A DNA stretch of 64,000 nt from Chloracidobacterium sp. (GTDB lineage: Bacteria > Acidobacteriota > Blastocatellia > Pyrinomonadales > Pyrinomonadaceae): the NCBI GenBank assembly GCA_016711345.1, contig JADJTD010000001.1:1054001-1118000 (forward strand), given 5' to 3'. The notes under the pieces are model-generated. The model was not told the DNA's origin. It searched no databases and saw only the letters and a list, made by a program, of their open reading frames with translations. Position 1 is the stretch's first letter, and each line of letters begins with the position of its first letter. This document shows, piece by piece, positions 42,324 to 50,967 of the stretch. The translations under genes and the position numbers were made by a program.

Positions 42324-43194
42324 GCAACTGAACAAACTTCTTTGCGGCGAGTGAAAGGCTTTTGTCGGTGCGGTGGATGACGCCGACGGAGCGTACCCAG
42401 TATTTTTCTGCTAATTGGATTACGGCAAGAGTGCCGGCTTTTTTTGCTTCGCTTACTGCCGGTTCGGGCACGATGGCAAGACCGAAGCCGACCTCAACCG
42501 CGCGTTTGATGGTTTCGATATTGTCGAACTCGGCGACTTTTTTTACTTCGATGCCATTTGCCTTAAATATCTTGTCCATTGCCTTTCGCGTCGGGATGTC
42601 GCGTTCGAACAAAACGAAATCCTGGCCGTTCAGTTCGGTTACTTTCACCTTCTTCTTTGTCGCGAATTTGTGATCTGGCGGTGCGATCAGCACTAAGCGA
42701 TTTTCAGCCATAGGTGTAATCGTGATGCCGCGTCGGGGTTCGGGAAAGGCTAGAACGCCGAGTTCGACCGTCCCGTTTAGCACATCGCGCACAACGCGCG
42801 TTGTGCGCGAATATTCGAGGTCGATCTTTGCCGCTGGGAACTTAGTCATAAATTCGCGCACCTTTGACGGCAGCTCGTGCAGGCCGACACTGTAAACAGT
42901 CGCGACCTTGACAGTGCCGCCGATCTTGCCGACCACGCCGCGAAGGTTTTCTTCGAGTTGATCAAAGGCAGTGAGAACATTCTTGGATTCGCGATAAAAC
43001 ACTTCGCCTGCAGGCGTGAGCTTTACTTCGCGTCGGCCGCGTATGCGTTCGAGAAGACGGCGTTTGAATTTTTCCTCAAGCGCCCGTATTTGCTGGCTGA
43101 CGGCTGATTGCGTAATAAAATTACGCTCGGCAGCGAGTGAAAAACTTTCGAGGTCAACGAGGTCGCAGAATACTTTTAGTGTTTCGATGTGCAT
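42313..43194 (-). CDS. LysR-type transcriptional regulator
   Basis: 293 residues. The N-terminal winged helix-turn-helix is MHIETLKVFCDLVDLESFSL, then ITQSAVSQQIRALEEKF, followed by a type 2 periplasmic-binding-like effector domain (VATVYSVGLHELPSKVREF, RGITITPMAENRLVLIAPP, VGFGLAIVPEPAVSEA). The basic wing region (RRLLERIRGRREVKLT) is retained. It is divergent from sdhCAB across 189 bp that contain a 19-bp tandem repeat ahead of a plausible sdh promoter. LysR regulators commonly control the divergent operon, so sdhCAB is the best guess for a target. Effector unknown. Confidence 0.93.
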   Translation of the reverse strand: MHIETLKVFCDLVDLESFSLAAERNFITQSAVSQQIRALEEKFKRRLLERIRGRREVKLTPAGEVFYRESKNVLTAFDQLEENLRGVVGKIGGTVKVATVYSVGLHELPSKVREFMTKFPAAKIDLEYSRTTRVVRDVLNGTVELGVLAFPEPRRGITITPMAENRLVLIAPPDHKFATKKKVKVTELNGQDFVLFERDIPTRKAMDKIFKANGIEVKKVAEFDNIETIKRAVEVGFGLAIVPEPAVSEAKKAGTLAVIQLAEKYWVRSVGVIHRTDKSLSLAAKKFVQLLSE

Positions 43195-43265
43195 TTGATT
43201 TATAAGTAATTCTATTTAATCACAACTGTATATTTCATTTTATCTTATCTGAAAATAGGCATAAT

Positions 43266-43303
43266 ATAAATAGCATAGGTTAAAATAAATAGCATAGGTT
43301 AAA
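43266..43303 (+). promoter_or_regulatory. tandem 19-bp repeat, candidate LysR-regulator site ahead of sdhC
   Basis: ATAAATAGCATAGGTTAAA occurs twice, head to tail (43266-43284 and 43285-43303), with no mismatch. The array ends two bases before the candidate -35 box of sdhC, the usual place for an activator site, and lies between the lysR-type gene and the operon. Confidence 0.6.
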
Positions 43304-43305
43304 CA

Positions 43306-43334
43306 TTGCCGAATTTTTCGTTTACAATTAGAAT
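43306..43334 (+). promoter_or_regulatory. candidate sdhCAB promoter
   Basis: TTGCCG (43306-43311), a 17-bp spacer and TAGAAT (43329-43334). The weak -35 box fits a promoter that needs an activator. Transcription would start near 43341, about 43 bp before the sdhC ATG. Confidence 0.4.
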
Positions 43335-43383
43335 TCAGATAATCAACGAAGCAAACAACGTTAGCGTGAATTGGCCTTTTTAG

Positions 43384-44100
43384 ATGGCGATAAAATTCCC
43401 CAACACTTTTCTTTTGAGGAAATTGCACCAGATCACGGGCATAGTGCCGCTGGGAATGTTTTTCTTCGTGCATATGTTCACGAACTCAAAAGCGATGAAC
43501 GGCGACGCAAGCTTTAATAAAGCCGTAAAAGAAATACACGATATCCCTTATCTCTTGTTTATCGAGATATTCGGCATTTTTCTACCGCTGATCTTTCACT
43601 CCGTTTACGGCATCATGATCTCAGCGGAGGCCAAGCCGAACGTGCTCAATTACGGCTATGGCCGCAACTGGTTTTACGTTCTTCAACGGACGACCGGCAT
43701 ATTTCTGTTCTTCTTTATCCTCTTTCACATTTTGAATTTTCGCTTTGGTGTCGTTCCCGGATTAAATATGGTGCCTGTTGCGGGCAATGCGGATAAGGCA
43801 TTTTCGATCGTTGCCGGCGAATTTCAGATTCCGTGGGTGATGGCGATCTACATCATCGGTATTTTGGCGACGGCGTGGCATCTGGCGTACGGATTCTTTT
43901 TGTTTGCGGTCGATTGGGGCATCGTGATCGGCGAAAAGGCGCAGAAAGTCGTGCTTTATGGTTGTCTCGGGTTGGCTTTATTTTTAGGGGCAGTTGGCAT
44001 AAATGCCGCGTTCGCTTTTGTTCGCCCTTGCGGGCTTTTGCCAATGGCACTTTGTGAACAACCAAAGATGACGATACAGGAAGGGCCGACAAAATTTTGA
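43384..44100 (+). CDS. sdhC: succinate dehydrogenase/fumarate reductase cytochrome b subunit (b558 type)
   Basis: Membrane anchor of complex II, passing electrons between SdhB and the quinone pool. 238 residues with five transmembrane helices, as in the single-anchor type B enzymes of Bacillus and Wolinella. Four helix-borne His residues suit two hemes: KLHQITGIVPLG, LIFHSVYGIM, FILFHILNF and TAWHLAYGF. It is first in the order sdhC-sdhA-sdhB. Upstream are a tandem repeat and a divergent LysR gene. A direction of succinate oxidation is assumed, since type B enzymes can run either way. Confidence 0.93.
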   Translation: MAIKFPNTFLLRKLHQITGIVPLGMFFFVHMFTNSKAMNGDASFNKAVKEIHDIPYLLFIEIFGIFLPLIFHSVYGIMISAEAKPNVLNYGYGRNWFYVLQRTTGIFLFFFILFHILNFRFGVVPGLNMVPVAGNADKAFSIVAGEFQIPWVMAIYIIGILATAWHLAYGFFLFAVDWGIVIGEKAQKVVLYGCLGLALFLGAVGINAAFAFVRPCGLLPMALCEQPKMTIQEGPTKF

Positions 44101-44101
44101 T

Positions 44102-45883
44102 ATGGCAAATGGTCTAAAAATCGCAATAGTTGGCGGCGGCCTTGCAGGCCTTGCGGCGGCGATGAAGATCGCTGAGGCAGGACACGAAGTCGATCTGATC
44201 TCAGTTGTGCCGGTAAAGCGTTCGCACTCAGTTTGTGCGCAGGGCGGCATCAACGGCGCGGTCAATACAAAAGGTGAAGGCGATTCACCGGCTAAGCACC
44301 TCGACGACACGGTTTACGGAGGCGATTTTCTTGCCAATCAACCGCCCGTCAAACGAATGTGCGACATGGCCCCGGCGATCATCAATTTATTTGATCGCAT
44401 GGGTGTTCCTTTTTCGCGAACGAAGGAAGGCCTGATGGATTTTCGGCGGTTTGGTGGAACGCTGCATCATCGTACTGCTTTTTCGGGAGCTTCGACCGGT
44501 CAACAGCTTTTGTATGCTCTCGATGAACAGGTTCGCCGTTGGGAAACCGCAGGGAAGGTCACCAAATACGAAGGCTGGGAAATGCTTTCGCTCGTGCTTG
44601 ACGATCATCAGGTTTGCCGCGGGTTGATCGCGATGAACCTTCAAACGCTTGAACTAAAATCATTTGCGGCTGATGCCGTGATAATGGCGACCGGCGGGCC
44701 GGGATTGATCTTTGGCAAATCGACGAACTCAATGACCTGTACCGGCAGCGCGACGTCCATTTGTTATCAGCAAGGTGCTCGATATGCGAACGGTGAATTT
44801 ATCCAGGTGCATCCGACCTCGATTCCGGGCGAAGACAAATTGAGATTGATGAGCGAATCGGCTCGCGGCGAAGGCGGTCGCGTTTGGGTGCCGAAAGCCG
44901 ACGGCGATGCCCGTTCGCCGCGTGATATCCCCGAAAGCGAGCGTTGGTATTTTCTAGAAGAAAAATATCCCGCATACGGAAATCTTGTCCCGCGTGACAT
45001 CGCAACGCGCGAGATCTTTCAAGTATGTCTCGAAGGCCACGGTGTCGGCGGTGAGAATCAGGTCTATCTCGACCTGACGCATATTCCTGCAGATGTTTTG
45101 ACGGAGCGTTTGGGTGCGATCCTTGAGATCTATGAGATGTTCGTCGGTGACGATCCGCGATTTGTTCCGATGCGAATTTTCCCGGGCGTGCATTATTCAA
45201 TGGGCGGCCTTTGGGTCGATTTTGAACAGCGGACAAATATTCCCGGATTGTTTGCCGCAGGCGAATGTGATTATTCGATCCACGGTGCAAATCGTCTCGG
45301 AGCAAATTCTCTTGTTTCATGTGTCTATGGCGGTTTTACGGCGGCTCCGTCAGCGATCGAATACGCAAAAAATATCGAACGTGGGAACACCGAGTCAAAC
45401 GGCATCCACGCTGCCGAACTCAAACACCAGCAAGATTTGAACAACGCTATAGTCAAAAGCGAAGGCGGCGAAAATCAATACAAACTGCACGAAGAACTCG
45501 GCAAAGTGATGACCGATAACGTCACCGTCGTTCGCTACAACGACCGCTTGCAAGCCACTGATGACAAGATACGTGAACTGCAAGAAAGATTTGGCAAGAT
45601 ATCGATCAATGACTCGAACCTGTGGGCAACGCAGGCAATTCCGCACGCACGTCAGTTAACTAACATGCTCGAATTGGCACGCGTCATCACGCTCGGTGCC
45701 CTTAATCGCAACGAATCACGCGGAGCACATTACAAGCCTGATTTTCCCGAACGCGACGATGAGAATTTTATGAAAACGACCATCGCGGAATATTCAGCCG
45801 AGGCGCCGGTTTTGTCTTACGAGCCCGTTGATGTTTCGCTGGTAGAACCGAGAAAGCGTGATTATTCGAAAGGAAAGAAATGA
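44102..45883 (+). CDS. sdhA: succinate dehydrogenase/fumarate reductase flavoprotein subunit
   Basis: 593 residues. Dinucleotide-binding motif IAIVGGGLAGLAAAMKIAE at the N-terminus; the flavinylation region HSVCAQGGINGAVN with the His that attaches FAD covalently; active-site residues in the capping domain (EFIQVHPTSIPG, LMSESARGEGG); PGVHYSMGGLWVD and GECDYSIHGANRLGANSL near the second FAD contact. The C-terminal helical domain holds RNESRGAHYKPDFPERDD. It starts one base after the sdhC stop and shares ATGA with sdhB. Confidence 0.95.
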   Translation: MANGLKIAIVGGGLAGLAAAMKIAEAGHEVDLISVVPVKRSHSVCAQGGINGAVNTKGEGDSPAKHLDDTVYGGDFLANQPPVKRMCDMAPAIINLFDRMGVPFSRTKEGLMDFRRFGGTLHHRTAFSGASTGQQLLYALDEQVRRWETAGKVTKYEGWEMLSLVLDDHQVCRGLIAMNLQTLELKSFAADAVIMATGGPGLIFGKSTNSMTCTGSATSICYQQGARYANGEFIQVHPTSIPGEDKLRLMSESARGEGGRVWVPKADGDARSPRDIPESERWYFLEEKYPAYGNLVPRDIATREIFQVCLEGHGVGGENQVYLDLTHIPADVLTERLGAILEIYEMFVGDDPRFVPMRIFPGVHYSMGGLWVDFEQRTNIPGLFAAGECDYSIHGANRLGANSLVSCVYGGFTAAPSAIEYAKNIERGNTESNGIHAAELKHQQDLNNAIVKSEGGENQYKLHEELGKVMTDNVTVVRYNDRLQATDDKIRELQERFGKISINDSNLWATQAIPHARQLTNMLELARVITLGALNRNESRGAHYKPDFPERDDENFMKTTIAEYSAEAPVLSYEPVDVSLVEPRKRDYSKGKK

Positions 45884-46680
45884 CGACGACTGCACATATA
45901 GAAAAAAAGCGTCTCGAAAATCCGCCAGCCAGGATCAAGTTCAAGATACAGCGGCGAGAGAAAGAAGGTGCGACGGCGCATTTTGAGACTTTTGAACTTC
46001 AATACCGCCGCAATTTGAATGTCATCTCGGCATTGATGGAGATACGTAAAAATCCCGTCACTGTTGAAGGCAAGCAGACAACGCCGCCGGTTTGGGATAT
46101 GAGTTGTCTGGAACAGGTCTGCGGCATTTGCACTATGGTGATCGACGGCAAGGTTCGGCAGTCGTGCTCGGCGTTGATCGATGACTTGTTGCTTGCATCA
46201 AATTCGGATACGGTTACGCTTGAGCCGATGTCAAAATTTCCGAATGTACGCGACCTTAAGGTTGACCGCTCGAAGATGTTCGATCATCTCAAACAGGTCA
46301 ACGCTTGGATCGAGCTTGATGGCACATACGATCTCGGTCCAGGGCCGCATATTCCAAATGAGGTCGCACAGGAGCGGTACTCTTTATCGCGATGCATGAC
46401 TTGCGGTTGCTGTCTCGAAGCCTGTCCGCAATATGGCGATGACAATTACATCGGCCCGCAAGCCATCGCACAGGCGCGGCTCTTCAATATGCATCCTGTC
46501 GGCAAGATCGAGATGGACGAACGCCTAAACGGTCTGATGGGCGAGGACGGAATTACCAACTGTGGCAACGCGCAGAATTGTATAAAGGTTTGCCCAATGA
46601 ACCTTCCGCTAACAAAAGCTATCTACGAAACTAATCGCGATATTACTGTGAACGCTATCTTTGGTTGGTTGAAGAAATAG
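45880..46680 (+). CDS. sdhB: succinate dehydrogenase/fumarate reductase iron-sulfur subunit
   Basis: 266 residues. The N-terminal ferredoxin-like domain binds [2Fe-2S] through CLEQVCGICTMVIDG and a later Cys (RQSCSALID). The C-terminal domain binds [4Fe-4S] and [3Fe-4S] through CMTCGCCLEACPQYG and CGNAQNCIKVCPMNLP. It overlaps sdhA by four bases (ATGA), which ensures coupled synthesis. The first cluster motif has MSCLEQVC, so its first ligand is Cys as in typical SdhB proteins. It ends 4 bp from a convergent gene, with no obvious terminator between. Confidence 0.95.
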   Translation: MTTTAHIEKKRLENPPARIKFKIQRREKEGATAHFETFELQYRRNLNVISALMEIRKNPVTVEGKQTTPPVWDMSCLEQVCGICTMVIDGKVRQSCSALIDDLLLASNSDTVTLEPMSKFPNVRDLKVDRSKMFDHLKQVNAWIELDGTYDLGPGPHIPNEVAQERYSLSRCMTCGCCLEACPQYGDDNYIGPQAIAQARLFNMHPVGKIEMDERLNGLMGEDGITNCGNAQNCIKVCPMNLPLTKAIYETNRDITVNAIFGWLKK

Positions 46681-46684
46681 TTTG

Positions 46685-47146
46685 TTAGCCCTTTGAGCGC
46701 TTCTTTGTCGATTTTTTCGTTGGAGGCACAAAGTCGTCGCAACACGTTAGATTCGGTATTCGATTGGGTTTGGCGAGCACAACTAGGCGAAGGTCGCTGC
46801 CTACGTAAAACTCTATTCGTCCTTCGCCAGCGACACGTTCTCCAACAGCGAAGAGATTTTGTGGCTGAGCAAGCCCTCCCGCACGATATGATTTTACAAA
46901 TGCCAGTCTCGCCTGAACGACGCTATCTTTATCATTAAGACCTCCCCGAGAAATCACGAAGATTCGAGCTCCTGTTTCTTTCGCCGTCAAAGCGAGACGA
47001 TCAAGAAGCGCGGAAGTCAGTTCGCCGCTGTCATTCGCTCCTATGATGTCTGCTAGTATGACGGTCTGAGCCTTTGTTTGAGCAGAAACAATGCAGACAT
47101 GAAAGAGGACTAGTGATGTCGTGAAAAAGATGATTCTTCCAATCAT
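46685..47146 (-). CDS. exported protein of unknown function
   Basis: 153 residues. A signal peptide (IIFFTTSLVLFHVCIVSAQ) is followed by a compact alpha/beta-looking domain (TVILADIIGANDSGELTSAL, ARIFVISRGGLND, IEFYVGSDLRLVVLAKPN). The Lys/Ser-rich tail (PPTKKSTKKRSKG) comes after a CC pair. I do not recognise a family. Its ATG overlaps the ispH stop (ATGA), so it is translated with ispH, but no role in isoprenoid synthesis is implied. Confidence 0.7.
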   Translation of the reverse strand: MIGRIIFFTTSLVLFHVCIVSAQTKAQTVILADIIGANDSGELTSALLDRLALTAKETGARIFVISRGGLNDKDSVVQARLAFVKSYRAGGLAQPQNLFAVGERVAGEGRIEFYVGSDLRLVVLAKPNRIPNLTCCDDFVPPTKKSTKKRSKG

Positions 47147-48006
47147 GCTTGCAAAGCTAGTTGTTCATGTCCGATCGCTTCGAGGTGCTTGACGATCTTT
47201 TCGATAAGCCAGTTTGGGGTTGAAGCTCCGGCGGTGACGCCAACCTTTTCTGCTCCCACAAGATCAGCATCATTGATCTCTTCTTCAGTTTCTATTAAGT
47301 AGCTCTTTTCGCATTGCTCCTTGCAGACGGCGAGTAGTTTGACGCTGTTTGACGAGTGGCGGCCACCGATGATGTAGAAAACGTCAACCATTCCGGCGAG
47401 TGCTCGAGCGGCTTCCTGTCGGTCCTTAGTGGCAGAGCAGATGGTGTTGACGATCTGCACTTCGTCGTCGGTCTTTTGCTTGATCGCTTCGGCGGTGTCG
47501 AAGAATGTTTTGGCCTTGATCGTTGTTTGCGAGACCACCAACGGATTACGCAGCCACGGCAGGCCGGCAACTTCGGTCTCATCTCGAATTACAAAAGCAT
47601 GATCGGGTGCGTAACCTTTGACGCCGATCATTTCGGGATGATCGGGACTGCCGACGATGATAACGTGGCGATCCTGTTCGGCGGCGCGGGCAGCTAGCTT
47701 TTGAACTCGTGTGACAAAAGGGCAAGTCGCATCCACGACCTTTGTCGCTTTTTCTTCCAGCTCCTTTTGGATTTGCGGAGTAACGCCGTGAGCACGAATG
47801 ACTGCAGTTTCGCCTCGTCCGATCTGGACAGGCTCGCTGATGGCGGTTACGCCTTCGTGGGCGAGCCGCTGCATTTCCTGTTTGTTGTGGATCAGCGGGC
47901 CTAGGCTTCGAACCGTTTCGCCATCGGCGAGAGCGTCTTCGACCATCTCGACGGCGCGTTCGACGCCAAAACAAAAACCGTATTCATCTGCCAGCAGTAC
48001 CTTCAT
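47143..48006 (-). CDS. ispH: 4-hydroxy-3-methylbut-2-enyl diphosphate reductase
   Basis: Last step of the MEP isoprenoid pathway, giving IPP and DMAPP. 287 residues. The three cluster-binding Cys residues are at about 12 (YGFCFGVERA), 95 (DATCPFVTRV) and 190 (NTICSATKDRQ). Substrate-binding His residues lie in GPLIHNKQ and IRAHGV, and the HSSNSVKL and TAGASTPNW motifs are intact. It is divergent from the double-GNAT gene, and a 7-bp inverted repeat lies between them. Confidence 0.96.
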   Translation of the reverse strand: MKVLLADEYGFCFGVERAVEMVEDALADGETVRSLGPLIHNKQEMQRLAHEGVTAISEPVQIGRGETAVIRAHGVTPQIQKELEEKATKVVDATCPFVTRVQKLAARAAEQDRHVIIVGSPDHPEMIGVKGYAPDHAFVIRDETEVAGLPWLRNPLVVSQTTIKAKTFFDTAEAIKQKTDDEVQIVNTICSATKDRQEAARALAGMVDVFYIIGGRHSSNSVKLLAVCKEQCEKSYLIETEEEINDADLVGAEKVGVTAGASTPNWLIEKIVKHLEAIGHEQLALQA

Positions 48007-48018
48007 TTTTTGTAACCA

Positions 48019-48038
48019 TTACGCATTAAATTGCGTAA
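48019..48038. promoter_or_regulatory. inverted repeat between ispH and the GNAT gene
   Basis: TTACGCA (48019-48025) and TGCGTAA (48032-48038) form a 7-bp inverted repeat around six bases in the 53-bp divergent gap. It is well placed for a small operator affecting both genes. No regulator is identified. Confidence 0.35.
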
Positions 48039-48059
48039 ATTCCGATATAATTCTAACAA

Positions 48060-48941
48060 ATGGCGAACAGAAACGAAACTCTTTCACGATCCTACAAGTT
48101 TTTGAACGAAGACTATTTCCAAAAGCTTTACGAGGCTTTTATCGAAGCATTTTCCGATTATGTTATACCTTTTGCCCTAACCGACACGCAGTTTCGCAAT
48201 CATATTAATCTGAATGGCGTCGAACTTGAGCGAACGGTCGGATGTTTTGAGGACGATCGGCTTATTGGGTTTTCGTTAAACGGCTTTGGCGAGTGGGAAG
48301 GAAGGCAAACCGTATATGACGCTGGAACCGGTGTGAATCCCGGCTTTAGGCGTCGGGGCATCAGCGAGGCTATGTTCGAAATGATGATCCCGAAATTTAA
48401 GGCGGAAGGTATTCAGCAGTGGCTGCTTGAGGTAATTACGACGAACAATGCGGCCCTTAGTCTCTATGGAAAACTAGGTTTTAATTCGGTCCGCGAACTC
48501 GCTGTTCTTCAATTTGACGGGCACATGGCCGCATTATCGGAGATGCCTCAAAATATCGAAATACGCGATATAGATGATCCCGATTGGAGCCTGCGGACAA
48601 CCTTTTGGGATGGCAGAACGTCCTGGCAGAATTCGGTTGCTGCTATCGAGCGTAGCCGTAAAATGAAGCGCATTATCGGCGCATTTTCAGGAGGTAAATG
48701 TGTTGGCTATATAATTTTTTCTTCTGTATTCGGGCGCGTCGCACAGATCGCTGTTGAGAAAGATCATCGCAATCGCGGTATCGGAACGGCTCTTATGCTG
48801 GCGATGCAGGCCGCGACGGCGGAAGGCTTTCCATTGCAGATCATTAATATCGACAAATCGCTTAGCACCGCCATGGATTACTTCAAAAATCGAGGTTTTT
48901 ACGAGAATGTCGGCCAATACGAAATGAAAATGGAGATGTGA
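48060..48941 (+). CDS. tandem GNAT-family N-acetyltransferase
   Basis: 293 residues with two GNAT folds. The first (about 15-150) has VNPGFRRRGISEAMFEMM as its acetyl-CoA loop and VITTNNAALSLYGKLGF after it. The second (about 160-290) has VEKDHRNRGIGTALMLAM and MDYFKNRGFYENVGQYEM. Acceptors of such double-domain proteins are mostly unknown and could be amino groups of metabolites, antibiotics or proteins. Single gene, convergent with the helicase gene one base away. Confidence 0.9.
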   Translation: MANRNETLSRSYKFLNEDYFQKLYEAFIEAFSDYVIPFALTDTQFRNHINLNGVELERTVGCFEDDRLIGFSLNGFGEWEGRQTVYDAGTGVNPGFRRRGISEAMFEMMIPKFKAEGIQQWLLEVITTNNAALSLYGKLGFNSVRELAVLQFDGHMAALSEMPQNIEIRDIDDPDWSLRTTFWDGRTSWQNSVAAIERSRKMKRIIGAFSGGKCVGYIIFSSVFGRVAQIAVEKDHRNRGIGTALMLAMQAATAEGFPLQIINIDKSLSTAMDYFKNRGFYENVGQYEMKMEM

Positions 48942-48942
48942 T

Positions 48943-50217
48943 CTATCGCACAGGCTCGCGCAGGATCGCATCGGCAGCGGTTTGTGCGATCGCGGCAGCG
49001 GCTGGATTTGAAGTGCGAAGATTTGAAAGCTGACGAAGGGCTTCGCCGGTACGTGAGAGCAATCGTACAAGATCGCCTTCTTCGGCTCGTGTGCGGTCGA
49101 CGAGTTCATCCCACTCCATTCCGGCGGTCCATCTTTCGGCGGCAGCGGCGGCTGAGTAATTTATTTCCTCAGATGGTTCGACGCCGATTTTCCATTCGAC
49201 ATTTGAAACCGTCACCACAATATCTTCAAAGTCTGCGAGAATATCGGTCATCCGTCGCGTTGCTCGCATTTCTCCGTAGCTGCGGTCGGCGTCGGATGCG
49301 ACTGAGGCCATCAATCCCGCGGCTTCCGAAATTTTTAGGTCATCGAATATACCCTGGCGAAGTCCCTCGCCGACCAGCAGCGGCCGGTCAATGCGAAGAT
49401 CGGCTAACCACTTGCCGCTTTCGGTGACTATTTCATTTTTGTAATCGAGATAGCCAAAATGATCGAGCACTTTTGCGCGGCGATCAAACGGCGCCCATAT
49501 CTCTTGACTGAGACGCTCGGAATTCTGAGAGCGAAACGTGGAAAAGCTCTTTTCAGCGATCTCTTGTATTTGCTCAAAATTGCCGAAGGCGTCGAGCAGA
49601 TTTAGCAGGCTCGTATATGTCGAGCGAAAGCGGCTGACGAGAGCGTCGGGCGGAGCCTTTAGAAGTTCGGCGATCTTTTTTGGATTTTGAAACTGTCCGG
49701 GAGCAAGTACAACGAAGCCCACATTGTCACGGCCGCGTCGTCCTGCGCGGCCTGTCATTTGCTGCAGTTCACTCGCGGTAAGCGGACGCCATCCGTCGTT
49801 GCCGCGTGTGTCTGCATTGCTGATGACGACGGTTCTTGCGGGAAAATCGACCCCTGCCGCAACTGTCGATGTCGCAAAGAGAGCGTTCAAAAGTCCTGCC
49901 GACATCATCCTTTCGATCAACAGTTTCCATGAAGGAATATGGCCTGCATGGTGGGCCGCGACACCTGCGTGGACGATAACCCTGGCGTGTTTGTGATCAA
50001 GAACCTCGGGAAACTCGGCCGCAAAATTGTCGAATATATCCTGCCGTATTTTTTGCCGTTCCGGATCGCTCCGCTGCGATTTGTCTGCTGCAACTTCTGA
50101 CGCAGCCTCGTCGCAGCGTCGCCGCGTCGGCAAAAAAACGATCGCGGGCAGCAGGTTAAAGCCGCGCAGAGCGGTGATCAATTTTGACGGTGAAATTTCG
50201 GCTCTAACCTGATCCAT
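48943..50217 (-). CDS. Ski2-like helicase lacking the first RecA domain
   Basis: 424 residues. It starts where the second RecA domain of Ski2/Mtr4-type helicases begins (LPAIVFLPTRRRCDEAA) and contains motif V (ATSTVAAGVDFPARTVV), motif VI (QMTGRAGRRGRD) and the winged-helix and DSHCT-like C-terminal regions (LLNLLDAFG, later FEDIVVTVSNVEWKIG). No Walker A GxGKT or DExH box is present, so it cannot bind and hydrolyse ATP by itself in the normal way. The ATG overlaps the coaX stop (TAATG), so this short form is the designed start rather than a random truncation. The missing half is not elsewhere in the window. Confidence 0.85.
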   Translation of the reverse strand: MDQVRAEISPSKLITALRGFNLLPAIVFLPTRRRCDEAASEVAADKSQRSDPERQKIRQDIFDNFAAEFPEVLDHKHARVIVHAGVAAHHAGHIPSWKLLIERMMSAGLLNALFATSTVAAGVDFPARTVVISNADTRGNDGWRPLTASELQQMTGRAGRRGRDNVGFVVLAPGQFQNPKKIAELLKAPPDALVSRFRSTYTSLLNLLDAFGNFEQIQEIAEKSFSTFRSQNSERLSQEIWAPFDRRAKVLDHFGYLDYKNEIVTESGKWLADLRIDRPLLVGEGLRQGIFDDLKISEAAGLMASVASDADRSYGEMRATRRMTDILADFEDIVVTVSNVEWKIGVEPSEEINYSAAAAAERWTAGMEWDELVDRTRAEEGDLVRLLSRTGEALRQLSNLRTSNPAAAAIAQTAADAILREPVR

Positions 50218-50960
50218 TACTTATTAAAGCGTTCGTGAAATAATCGCAGGCCATCGAGCAGCAGATTTTCATCGACAATATCGATAAGCGATGTGTTTTC
50301 GGCAACCATTGATGCGAATCCACCGGTGGCGACGACTTTTGGAACGCCGTTTATTTCGTTTTTTATTTTTTGTATCACTCCTTCGATCATCGCAACGTGG
50401 CCATAGTAAACACCGGATCGAATTGATTCGACAGTGGTGTTGCCGAGGACGCTTTCCGGCCTCTTGATCTCGACCTCCGGCAGCTTTGCAGTGTACAGAT
50501 GCAGAGCTTTTGCCATTGTCTTCATTCCGGGAGCGATCATACCGCCTAGTAGTTCACGCATCTCACTAACGACATCAAACGTTGTTGCCGTGCCAATGCT
50601 GCACACAATGCACGGCATTCCATATTTCTCTGCAGCGGCAAACGAATTCACCAAACGATCTGTGCCAAGAGTTGAGAGCGGTTGATAGTTGATCTTCAAA
50701 CCAAAGGCGAGATCGTTTGTGATAGAAAGTGTGCGGATACCGAAAGCGTCGCGTATTGCATTGGTGAGCAATGTCCCTCTTTCAGGCACTACAGAGCAAA
50801 CAGCAGCATTTGAGATCGCTTGTTCACTACCGATCAGCGACCTCAGATCGCTCGCAGTACATTCTTTGTCGGTCGGGATCGAGAATTTTGATGTAAGATG
50901 TTCGCCGTTGAAAATGCCAAACTTGGTTGAAGTGTTTCCGATGTCAACGGCGAGAAACAT
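50217..50960 (-). CDS. coaX: type III pantothenate kinase
   Basis: Phosphorylates pantothenate, the first step to coenzyme A. 247 residues from the ATG at 50960, giving the standard start MFLAVDIGNTSTKFGIFNGE. The upstream ATG at 51011 would add 17 residues and overlap the previous gene. Motifs: phosphate loop DIGNTSTK, GTDRLVNSFAA, CSIGTATTFDVV and LGGMIAPGMKTMAKAL. It lies 7 bp after the acidic-protein gene and is coupled to the half-helicase. A birA gene is in the same operon, an association common in bacteria. Confidence 0.94.
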   Translation of the reverse strand: MFLAVDIGNTSTKFGIFNGEHLTSKFSIPTDKECTASDLRSLIGSEQAISNAAVCSVVPERGTLLTNAIRDAFGIRTLSITNDLAFGLKINYQPLSTLGTDRLVNSFAAAEKYGMPCIVCSIGTATTFDVVSEMRELLGGMIAPGMKTMAKALHLYTAKLPEVEIKRPESVLGNTTVESIRSGVYYGHVAMIEGVIQKIKNEINGVPKVVATGGFASMVAENTSLIDIVDENLLLDGLRLFHERFNK

Positions 50961-50967
50961 GAGGGGT

